Source: Caprella mutica (Eukaryota > Arthropoda > Malacostraca > Amphipoda > Caprellidae). From it: a stretch of DNA of 64,000 nt. The stretch's first letter is position 1. Each line of letters begins with the position of its first letter. The position numbers and the translations under genes were made by a program. Of this stretch, positions 18,279 to 26,143 are shown one piece after another. The notes under the pieces are model-generated. The model worked only from the letters and a program-made list of their open reading frames with translations. It made no database searches and was not told where the DNA came from. The stretch lies in assembly GCA_947561585.1 (NCBI GenBank), contig CANNZV010000122.1, positions 372,001 through 436,000 of the forward strand, in the 5' to 3' direction.

Positions 18279-18935
18279 TTAGTTTTTTTTCATTGGAATT
18301 CCATTTGGCACCTTAAAAAAATCAGATGATAATTCTTTCTCTTTCACTTCAATAGCTGTAAATGTTACTTTACATAATTTCATATCCAAGTACCACTCAA
18401 CAATATGAGATTTTGTTTTTTTGTAAAGAATATCTAAATGAAAATCTTTGAATTGTTCGTAATTTTTAGGGTTTATTTTTAGGCTTTCATCATAATAATA
18501 TTTACAATTTATTATTTCACTATTAATTGGTTCACTCATTTCAATAACAACTGATTTGCATATTCTTCCTAAAAGAGTTTTACTATCAGATTGAGAAATC
18601 CTTAAAAAACTAGTAAAAGATTCTCCACAGTCATAAAAATATATTGTATCTCGGTTATGCCATTTTGCAAAATATTTATTTTTCTTTGCATCATAAATAT
18701 TAAACTCATAGCCATGAGGTAGGGAGTTCTTATAAATTCTTTTTTGATATCCTTCTTTGTTGTGATAAACAATTAAAGTATCACCCCATTTTTTTGAAAG
18801 GTAATCATTCCATTCATGGTCAGGATGTGTTAGCTCAACATCCACCTTATATTTTATTAATCCTTCAAATGATTCTTGCCCATTTACAAAAAAATTTATG
18901 AGTAAAAACATTACTATAATCCAACTGATTTTCAT
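18279..18935 (-). CDS. Secreted protein of GLPGLI/DUF4412-like character
   Basis: A 218-residue protein with a signal peptide (ending FVNGQ) followed by FEGLIKYKVDVE, the typical opening of several Bacteroidota secreted families such as GLPGLI and DUF4412. Later segments give a beta-rich domain (DTIYFYDCGES, CKSVVIEMSE) with two cysteines. Family assignment is by style and is tentative. It ends 49 bases before the start of the lipoprotein gene and may be co-transcribed with it. Confidence 0.55.
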   Translation of the reverse strand: MKISWIIVMFLLINFFVNGQESFEGLIKYKVDVELTHPDHEWNDYLSKKWGDTLIVYHNKEGYQKRIYKNSLPHGYEFNIYDAKKNKYFAKWHNRDTIYFYDCGESFTSFLRISQSDSKTLLGRICKSVVIEMSEPINSEIINCKYYYDESLKINPKNYEQFKDFHLDILYKKTKSHIVEWYLDMKLCKVTFTAIEVKEKELSSDFFKVPNGIPMKKN

Positions 18936-19025
18936 TGCTTCCTTTTATAGAAATTAACTACCAAATACTTTCATTTATTATTTTTAATTGTCCCCTCAAT
19001 AAAGTATTTCTAAAGTTTTAAACCT

Positions 19026-21173
19026 TTACTCCACCACCGCCTCCCGATAATAATGTGCCAACGCAAATCTTATTTTATCATAAGGCACCTTCTCCTCAAA
19101 ATGATTAAAAATATCAGCCATCTTATAAGGAGTCGGCAACTTCGGTAAAGCCTTTAAAATATGTTCAATTTCATGCATTTGCACAAAAACAGAAATGTCC
19201 AAATCCTCCCCTTCTTCATAAACTTTTGAAAGATGTGAAAGTACTGTTAGGTCTTTTATATTTCGCTTGACAGCAATCTCTTGAATGCTCGCTCCCTTTT
19301 TATACATGTCGTAAGAAAGAATATGTGAGCTCCCCGTCACCTTCTCTCCTGCCTCTTCTTTTTTTCTTAAAAAATCAATAATCGCCTGTTTAAATTGTTC
19401 TCCATAGAGGTGCATTTTACGTTCCCCTACTCCGCTAATTTCATTCATCATCAAATCAGTCGTCGGGCGTTTGGCAGCCATCTCTTCCAAAGTCGCATCA
19501 CTAAATACGATATACGGAGGCACCCCTCGTACTCTTGCCAATTGCAATCGCAAAGTCCGAAGTGCTTCGAATAATTCGTCGCGAACTCTTTCTCGTTTTG
19601 GTTTTGTTTTGGCTTTTTTCTTCGCTGCTTCGACTCTGACTTTGATATCAATAGGTTTAACCAATTCGATTTTTTTCCCTTCAAATAAAACTTCCTTTGC
19701 CGCAGGTGTCAACTTTAAAACGCTTCCTTGGTCATAAGCGATTTCCATCAATCCAGCGTTGAGCAATTGCATCATATACGACTGCCAATCGATATAACTA
19801 ATCTCACGACCAGCGCCATAGGTTTTTATTTTATTAAAACCCTTTTCGTAAATCTCTCGATTATTTGAACCTCTTAAAATATTTATCAATAAATTAATTC
19901 CTGCATTCTCTCCCGTACGTGCCAAGGCCGAAAGTGCTTTCTGTGCGATAAGCGTTCCGTCCACTCTTTGCGGAGGATTTTTACAAATATCGCAGTTGCC
20001 ACAGTTCTCTGTCATCGTTTCGCTAAAGTAGGCTAATAGGATTTTTCTACGGCATTGCATGGCTTCCGCAAAGTGGCGCATCCTTTCCAGTTTCGAAAGT
20101 TTAAGTTCCGTATGATCGCTTTGATTTTCAGGAGAAGTCAAAATATCAGTTAGCACTTTGACATCGCCATAACTCCAAAATAAAACGGTATCTGCTTTGG
20201 AACCATCTCTTCCCGCTCGACCAATTTCTTGATAATAACTTTCTATATTTTTAGGTAAATTATAATGAATGACAAACCGAACATTCGACTTGTCAATACC
20301 CATTCCAAAGGCAATTGTTGCACATACAATTGGAACTTGGTCATTGATGAATTCTTCTTGAACTTCGCTTCTTTTATTCGGTGGCAGACCTGCGTGATAG
20401 TGTGTCGCACGTATTCCATTAGCTCTTAACTTGTCCGCAAGCATCTCCGTATTTTTTCTACTGAGACAATAAACTATCCCCGACTGATTAGGTCTATTTT
20501 TTACAAATGCTACAATCTGTTGAATTCGTTTTTGTCCAGGCCGTACTTCAAGGCTTAAATTAGGTCGATCAAATGATGCTAAAAAAACAGTAGGATCAAG
20601 TAATCCCATTTGTGTAACAATATCTTTACGGGTCAACTTATCTGCCGTAGCAGTCAACGCCATAATCGGAACATGCGGAAATGATTTCTTTAAAAATTTC
20701 ATTTTAGTGTACTCCGGCCGAAAGTCATGTCCCCATGAAGAAATACAATGTGCCTCATCTATCGCAAACAAACTGATATTCATTTGCTGCATCAAATTAT
20801 AAAAACTACGGGTCAACATTCTTTCAGGAGAGACATATAAAAGTTTGATTTGCTCATTTTCAATATCATTCAAAACCTGTTGCTCCTGACTTTTAGAAAG
20901 AGAACTATTGTAGAATGCAGCAGGTATTCCATTTCCTCTTAAACTCTCCACTTGATCTTTCATCAACGAAATCAAAGGCGATACGACGATACATATCCCA
21001 TCCAAGGTAATCGCTGGAATTTGGAAACAAATAGATTTCCCTCCTCCCGTTGGCATCAATACCAAGGAGTCTTTTTTATCATAAACACTTTGAACGATAT
21101 CTGCTTGATTGGGGCGAAAATTGTCGTAACCGAAGAATTTCTTGAGTGCTATACGAGCGTCAGCTAATGTCAT
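19026..21173 (-). CDS. recQ: ATP-dependent DNA helicase RecQ
   Basis: A 715-residue RecQ with all domains. Motif I MPTGGGKSICFQ is near residue 40 and motif II IDEAHCISSWGHDFRPEY near 139. The helicase C lobe contains YYQEIGRAGRDG. Zinc-binding cysteines lie in CRRKILLAYF...CGNCDIC near 375-400. An RQC winged helix, an HRDC domain (about 525-605, LRLQLARVRGVPPYIVF) and a C-terminal helix-turn-helix (about 625-660) follow. It unwinds duplex DNA 3' to 5' in recombination and replication-fork repair. Length and domain order are normal for the family. It is a single gene. Confidence 0.95.
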   Translation of the reverse strand: MTLADARIALKKFFGYDNFRPNQADIVQSVYDKKDSLVLMPTGGGKSICFQIPAITLDGICIVVSPLISLMKDQVESLRGNGIPAAFYNSSLSKSQEQQVLNDIENEQIKLLYVSPERMLTRSFYNLMQQMNISLFAIDEAHCISSWGHDFRPEYTKMKFLKKSFPHVPIMALTATADKLTRKDIVTQMGLLDPTVFLASFDRPNLSLEVRPGQKRIQQIVAFVKNRPNQSGIVYCLSRKNTEMLADKLRANGIRATHYHAGLPPNKRSEVQEEFINDQVPIVCATIAFGMGIDKSNVRFVIHYNLPKNIESYYQEIGRAGRDGSKADTVLFWSYGDVKVLTDILTSPENQSDHTELKLSKLERMRHFAEAMQCRRKILLAYFSETMTENCGNCDICKNPPQRVDGTLIAQKALSALARTGENAGINLLINILRGSNNREIYEKGFNKIKTYGAGREISYIDWQSYMMQLLNAGLMEIAYDQGSVLKLTPAAKEVLFEGKKIELVKPIDIKVRVEAAKKKAKTKPKRERVRDELFEALRTLRLQLARVRGVPPYIVFSDATLEEMAAKRPTTDLMMNEISGVGERKMHLYGEQFKQAIIDFLRKKEEAGEKVTGSSHILSYDMYKKGASIQEIAVKRNIKDLTVLSHLSKVYEEGEDLDISVFVQMHEIEHILKALPKLPTPYKMADIFNHFEEKVPYDKIRFALAHYYREAVVE

Positions 21174-21390
21174 TTTATTGGAGGTTGAATAGGAGAATGG
21201 TCATAGCATTTACAATAACCAGTTCTACCGTTAGTATGTTTAATAATAATTAAAACAATATATTTACATCTTGCTGTTTTTACCGAAGACAAGATAAGAA
21301 TTCCTTTTTGTTTTTTATAGGAAAATGGGAAAGAAAGGAATGGGAAGAGGTAATGGACTTATTCATTTGAAAAGGTTAATAATTAATTGC

Positions 21391-21530
21391 GAAAATGAAA
21401 AAGGGAACAAGGATTTACGATTTATGATTTGAGAAATTTTTTCGAATAATTTTGAGAAATGATAATCACAATTATTCGAAAAAACTTCTCAAATCATAAA
21501 TCGTAAATCCTTGTTCCCTTTTTCATTTTC
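21391..21530. repeat. Near-perfect 60-bp-arm palindrome
   Basis: Arms 21391-21450 and 21471-21530 are inverse copies matching at 59 of 60 positions by my comparison, with a 20-base loop. The single difference would form a G-U pair in RNA. It abuts the T run of the ncRNA terminator on the minus strand and follows the recQ promoter side. Confidence 0.9.
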
Positions 21531-21532
21531 TA

Positions 21533-21560
21533 AAAAAAACCACCCAAATATCAAAGGTGC
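21533..21560 (-). terminator. Terminator of the probable ncRNA
   Basis: On the minus strand GCACCTTTGATATTTGGGTG is followed by GTTTTTTTT. The stem is short (CACC/GGTG) but the U run is strong. Confidence 0.55.
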
Positions 21561-21702
21561 TATTGGACCCTACGAGACATGGTTAGGGCAGCCGATTTGC
21601 TTTGGGTAATCTCCTTGCTTCCTTTTTCCGAAGAAAAATTCCGAGCCGGACAAGTCAACGGCCTGAAGCCCGCCCTACTAACAAATACAGAGTCAAATCC
21701 CT
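21533..21702 (-). ncRNA. Probable structured RNA, 6S-like candidate
   Basis: Read on the minus strand, this stretch is clearly more GC-rich than its surroundings. It has a TTTTTC-TTCG-GAAAAA hairpin (21623-21638) with a stable UUCG loop, short extended pairings (TCC with GGA, GCT with AGC, AGGGC with GCCCT, TTAG with CTAA) consistent with a long rod with internal loops, and ends with CACC/GGTG pairing followed by eight T. No protein frame fits. Rod shape, size near 170-190 nt and independent terminator resemble 6S RNA, including the 6S-Flavo type known in Bacteroidota, but I cannot confirm the family. The 5' end is approximate. Confidence 0.55.
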
Positions 21703-21864
21703 AATAATAAAAGTGTTGGACCATAGCTTAATGATATCAGGATGGATTTTTTTTATTGATGACTTCTCATCAATTGGGTGGCAAGATATAGTAAAACTTT
21801 TAATACTACAATATTGCTTTTTTTGTTTTTTTTTATAAAAGGGAGGTTGTAGGTTTGCACTTTA

Positions 21865-21885
21865 TAATGAATAATTAAGAATGAA
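21865..21885 (+). repeat. Dispersed 21-bp intergenic repeat, copy 2
   Basis: Identical over 21 bases to the minus-strand copy at 4777-4797. Confidence 0.6.
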
Positions 21886-22096
21886 AAATGAATAATTTGG
21901 AAAACGGTTGAATACAAGGGCAAACGCACCAAAGCTAAAACGCTTGTGTAGCAGGTGTATAAGTCTATATGTATTAGTGTTTTCGAATACTTTTGATCGA
22001 TTTCGTGTAGAGAGTCTATTCTTTCTAGGATGATCTTCAGAATGGCTAATTTATTATTTTAAGTTGCCTAACTTTCATTTATAGTATCGAAAGAAA

Positions 22097-24024
22097 ATGA
22101 ATCTAAAAGAAGAATTGTTTTTCACAAGACAATTAGGGTTACGAATACTAGGATTGCTCTTAGTTTGGATGATATGCAGGATAGGATTCTATGCATTCAA
22201 TACTTCCTCCTTTCCTATTGATGGCATTTTTAGCTTTATCAAATTATTATTTTTTGGAATGCGTTTTGATCTTGCAGCGATTGCTTATGTCAATGCATTG
22301 CTTGCGATTACTTATATTTTACCGTTTTCTTTTCGGAAAAATCCAACTTATCGTAAAATTCAAAAATGGATATTTATTCTTTTTAATTCTATTGCCATGA
22401 TATTTGAAGTAGGCGATATGGGGTATTTTCAATTTGCATTTAGGAGAGCCATAGGAAGTGATTTAAAGCTAGTGGGTGAGACGACTAATATGGCTTTTCA
22501 GTTTTTATATGACTTTTGGTACTTGGCGATTGTTTTGATCCTTATGATTTTGTTTTTGAATTTTATTTATAAAAAAACCACGCTCTCCTACCCTGTCTCA
22601 AAATTGAATACTATCATCCAAATTTTAATCATGCCCATAATCGTTGGGTTGATAATAATTGCTATGCGAGGTGGAATTCAATTGCGCCCAATCATGTCTC
22701 TGACGACTGCACAATATGTCGATGACATGAGGTTGATGCCTTTGCAAACTAATACTACCTTAAATCTATTATTTTCGGCACAACAACATTTTATCGAAGA
22801 GAAAGATTATATGCCGACTTCCGAACAAGAAGAATTATTTCAGATTTATAAAAATCCAAATCCGCAAGAAGCTTTCAAAAAAGAAAATGTATTTATTATC
22901 GTTTTAGAAAGTTTTGGAAAAGAACATATTGGTTTTTTTAATCCACCTGTAGATGGCAAAGCAGTTTATAAAAAAAGTCCTACTCCATTTTTAGATTCTT
23001 TGATGACGGAGAGTTGGTATTTTGAAAATGCCTATGCAGTAGGAACTCGCTCGACTCAAGGTATTGCAGCAACTACGGCAGGCATTCCTGCGCTGATGGA
23101 AAATGCGTTGATGTTCTCTGCTTACCAAGGAAATCAAGTAGATGGTATTGCAGCACACTTAGGAAAGAAAGGTTACACGAGTGGATTTTTTCATGGTTCC
23201 AATCCTGGCTCGATGGAGTTTGAGCGGTATTCGAAATTGACAGGTTATCAAAACTTTTATGATCGAACGGCTTATCCAAATCAAGATGATTATGATGGTA
23301 ATTGGGGAATTTGGGATGTTCCGTTTTTTCAATTTACATTGCAAGAAGTCGACAATATAACAAACCATTTACGGCGTTACTTTTTTCATTAACTTCTCAT
23401 CATCCATATTATGTAGAAGAGTTTTTTGAGAAAAAACATCCTGATGAAAAACCGATTCTAAGAGCCATTCGATATACCGATTATGCGCTTCAAGAATTTT
23501 TTAAAACTGCAAAAAAAATGGATTGGTATGACAATACATTATTCGTTATCACAGCAGATCATATTGGAAGATCTTCCATTCAAAAATATAAATCGAATGT
23601 AGGCAAGTATCAAATTCCTATGTTTTTTTACAAACCTAATTCCAATCTAAAAGGGAAATTTTCAAAGGTGATGCAACAAACCGATGTGCTACCTACAGTC
23701 TTGGATTATTTGAATTTTGATGAACCTTATTCTGCTTTTGGACAGAGTGCATTTGATACATTGAGCCCTCGATATGCTTCAACCTTTTCGGGTGGTTTTT
23801 ATCAAATCATAAATGATAGTTTATTCTTTTCTTTTGATGGAAAAGATGCTGTAGGAATGTATAATTATAAAAAAGATGTATTTTTAAAAAATGATATTTT
23901 AGATCATTCTGGATCTAAAAAAGGATCAGTACAAGAGGAACTAGAAAATCAAATCAAGGCGCAGATTCAAATTCATAATAAAGCCATGATTTATAATCGG
24001 TTGAAAAATCAAAATCAAAACTAG
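22097..24024 (+). pseudogene. LTA synthase/sulfatase family membrane protein, frameshifted
   Basis: The first frame (22097-23392, 431 codons) gives an N-terminal region with about five membrane helices, followed by the start of an alkaline-phosphatase-fold domain: NVFIIVLESFGKEHIGFF, TRSTQGIAATTAGIPAL (catalytic Thr region) and FFHGSNPGSMEF. It then stops in NHLRRYFFH. The rest of the domain continues in another frame up to 24024 (PFTALLFSLTSHHPYYV, VITADHI metal site). One base appears to be missing between about 23355 and 23370. Intact, it would resemble a phosphoglycerol transferase/sulfatase of about 640 residues. It is either a recent pseudogene or an assembly error; no slippery sequence suggests programmed shifting. 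Confidence 0.8.
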
Positions 24025-24060
24025 ATATGCTGTATGTCTGTTTTGATTAAAATAATTTAA

Positions 24061-25131
24061 ATGGAAAATAACGTAAATAAGATTAATAAAACGGATTCCT
24101 CTTTTCAAGGATTAGAGTTGTCTAAACGTATCGAAGCCCTAGTTTATCTTGGAAAACAAATTGAGCTAAAAGATGAACAACTCCTTGGTATTCAGGAGTT
24201 TAGCAAACATAAAAACAGTTGGTTCACTTTAGAGAACACGAACTATGCACTTGAAAATATTTGGTCTCACTTCTTGCAAAAAGAAAAACTAGAAGCATGG
24301 TCTAAGCAATATGATCTACCTGAAAACACCACTCCAAAGACAGTAGGAATAATCATGAAAGGCAATACTCCTTTAGTTGGGTTTCATGATTTGCTTTGTG
24401 TGTTTTTATGTGGTCACTATGCTAAAATAAAATTATCAAAAGATGATAAATATCTAATTCCGCAATTAATAAAAATCATGGTAGAAGGTTTTCCTGAAGT
24501 CAAAGATTATTTTGAATTCGTGGAACGTATGCCAAAATTTGATGCAATCATAGCAAGTGGAAATCGAGATTCGCTTAAAACTTTTAAAACTTATTTTTCA
24601 AAATATCCAAATCTAATTCGAGATAACAAACATGGTATTGCCGTCTTGGATGGAAAGGAATCAAAGGCAGATTTGACAAATTTAGGGAAAGATATTTTTT
24701 ACTATTTTGGATTGAGTGGTCGAAGTGTTTCCAAAATTTATTTACCTCCAGATTTCAATTTTATTCCTTTGCTGGAAGCTACTCATGAGTACAATCAGAT
24801 CGTTTTAAATAATAAATACAAAAATAATTTTGACTATAATTTCACCTTACATATTTTGAATAGTGTGGATTATAAAGCCAACGGTTGTATCATGATTATT
24901 GAAGACGAAGCCTTGCAATCAAGAATTGCAACCATCCATTATGAAACCTACGAAAGTGAAACACATTTAAATCAGTTACTCCAAACCAAACAATCTGAGA
25001 TTCACCATATTATTTCAAACAATACATTTACAAATTTCAAAAACAAGAATTTTGGAGAAGCGAATGTGGTTGAATTAAATGATTTTGAAAATGATATTGA
25101 TGTAATTTCTTTTTTAAAAAACTCAATTTAA
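24061..25131 (+). CDS. LuxC-like acyl-CoA reductase
   Basis: A 356-residue protein of the acyl-CoA reductase (LuxC) family, seen in the segments VGIIMKGNTPLVGFHDLLCV, FDAIIASGNRDSL and YYFGLSGRSVSKIYLP. Family members reduce acyl-CoA or acyl-enzyme to aldehyde with NADPH through a cysteine. In Bacteroidota relatives I know the last motif reads FGLGCRNVSK; here the cysteine position is Gly220 (24718-24720). Either the nucleophile lies elsewhere or the enzyme is altered. It starts 36 bases after the frameshifted sulfatase-like gene. Confidence 0.75.
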   Translation: MENNVNKINKTDSSFQGLELSKRIEALVYLGKQIELKDEQLLGIQEFSKHKNSWFTLENTNYALENIWSHFLQKEKLEAWSKQYDLPENTTPKTVGIIMKGNTPLVGFHDLLCVFLCGHYAKIKLSKDDKYLIPQLIKIMVEGFPEVKDYFEFVERMPKFDAIIASGNRDSLKTFKTYFSKYPNLIRDNKHGIAVLDGKESKADLTNLGKDIFYYFGLSGRSVSKIYLPPDFNFIPLLEATHEYNQIVLNNKYKNNFDYNFTLHILNSVDYKANGCIMIIEDEALQSRIATIHYETYESETHLNQLLQTKQSEIHHIISNNTFTNFKNKNFGEANVVELNDFENDIDVISFLKNSI

Positions 25132-25148
25132 TTTTGGCTAAAGCCAAT

Positions 25149-25243
25149 TTATTTTTCAACGCAGAGTCGCTGAGACACAGAGGTTTTTTTCTTCGAAAAA
25201 TTTTAAAAACTCTGCACCTCAGCGGCTCTGCGTTGAAAAATTC
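25149..25243. repeat. Inverted repeat with CGCAGAG words
   Basis: Left arm 25151-25182 (TTTTTCAACGCAGAG...) and right arm 25210-25242 (...CTCTGCGTTGAAAAA) are inverse copies with a few changes. It separates the acyl-CoA reductase and endonuclease III genes, both on the plus strand. Similar CGCAGAG-type words recur in intergenic palindromes of many unrelated bacteria. Confidence 0.8.
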
Positions 25244-25291
25244 TAAATTCAGTTTTGTTAAATAATCACTAATTTTTGAAGAAAAACAACT

Positions 25292-25927
25292 ATGAAGAAA
25301 AAAGAAAAGGCCGCCGAAATTGCAACTATCCTTGAAGATCTTTATCCTGAAACTCCTATTCCTCTAGATCATCAAGATCCATACACCCTACTTGTAGCTG
25401 TATTGTTATCTGCTCAATGCACGGATAAAAGAGTCAACCAAGTCACGCCACATTTATTTGCAAAAGCCAATACACCTCAAAAAATGATAAAGGTTCCTGT
25501 TGAGGATATCAAGGCAATCATTCGCCCTTGTGGCCTTTCTCCAAGGAAGTCAAAAGCTATTTCTGAATTATCTCATATTATTTTGGACAAACATGATGGA
25601 ATTGTTCCACAAACATTTAAAGACTTGGAAGCATTGCCTGGTGTCGGTCATAAAACTGCTTCTGTGGTGATGTCGCAGGCTTTTGGATTTCCTGCTTTTC
25701 CTGTGGACACTCATATTCATAGATTAGCATATCGTTGGATGTTGAGTACGGGTAAGAATGTGGATAAAACTGAAGCTGATTTAAAAAAATTATTTCCAAA
25801 AGAGAGTTGGAATAAATTACATTTACAGATTATTTTCTTCGGTAGAGAATACTGTCCTGCAAGAGGTCATGATCCAATTGTATGTCCTATATGTAGTAAG
25901 TATGGAAGGAAGAGTTTGTTTAAATAA
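25292..25927 (+). CDS. nth: Endonuclease III (DNA glycosylase/AP lyase)
   Basis: A 211-residue HhH-GPD DNA glycosylase. The helix-hairpin-helix is LEALPGVGHKTASVV with the catalytic lysine in GHKTA (about residue 119), and the catalytic aspartate lies in PVDTHIHR (about 138). It removes oxidised pyrimidines in base excision repair. The C-terminal cluster loop reads C-x9-C-x2-C (YCPARGHDPIVCPIC) and has no fourth cysteine, unlike the C-x6-C-x2-C-x5-C of Escherichia coli Nth, so a classical 4Fe-4S cluster may be missing or ligated differently. Confidence 0.9.
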   Translation: MKKKEKAAEIATILEDLYPETPIPLDHQDPYTLLVAVLLSAQCTDKRVNQVTPHLFAKANTPQKMIKVPVEDIKAIIRPCGLSPRKSKAISELSHIILDKHDGIVPQTFKDLEALPGVGHKTASVVMSQAFGFPAFPVDTHIHRLAYRWMLSTGKNVDKTEADLKKLFPKESWNKLHLQIIFFGREYCPARGHDPIVCPICSKYGRKSLFK

Positions 25928-25934
25928 AAAGAAG

Positions 25935-26118
25935 TTTCGAGTACTTTTGAGATGGGCACGCGGATGACACAGATGCCGTGGATTTTTCTTAGGACGTGTT
26001 CGAATTTCTTTTACCTTTATTCGTTCAAAATTAAAAAACCCAAACACGTCCTAAGAAAAATCCGCTAAAATCCGCCGCATCTGTGTCATCTGCGTGCCCA
26101 TCTCAAAAGTATTCGAAA
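25935..26118. repeat. Long inverted repeat (arms about 70 bp)
   Basis: Left arm 25935-26003 and right arm 26041-26118 are inverse copies, including GAGATGGGCACGC and GGATGACACAGATG and their complements, with one ~10-base insertion in the right arm. It lies between convergent nth and the HD phosphohydrolase gene, so it can terminate both. Confidence 0.85.
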
Positions 26119-26143
26119 AACCAATTACAATATCCATTCTCAA

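Larger units (their letters stand above)
21174..22096. other. Large intergenic region with palindrome and probable ncRNA
   Basis: This 923-base gap contains a 60-bp-arm palindrome (21391-21530), a probable structured RNA read on the minus strand (about 21533-21702) and a dispersed 21-base repeat (21865-21885). The remainder (21886-22096) shows no gene or clear signal. Confidence 0.6.

Noticed and set aside
21533..21702. SRP RNA, tmRNA or RNase P RNA
   Set aside because: The SRP tetraloop helix with its symmetric GGAAG motif, the tmRNA tRNA-like ends and the RNase P GAGGAAAGTCC core are not present.
21602..21838. A 78-codon plus-strand frame in the ncRNA region
   Set aside because: Composition and hairpins fit RNA on the opposite strand; the translation resembles nothing and ends in low complexity.
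23302..23392. Programmed ribosomal frameshift in the sulfatase-like gene
   Set aside because: No slippery heptamer or downstream pseudoknot is evident; a simple one-base loss explains it.
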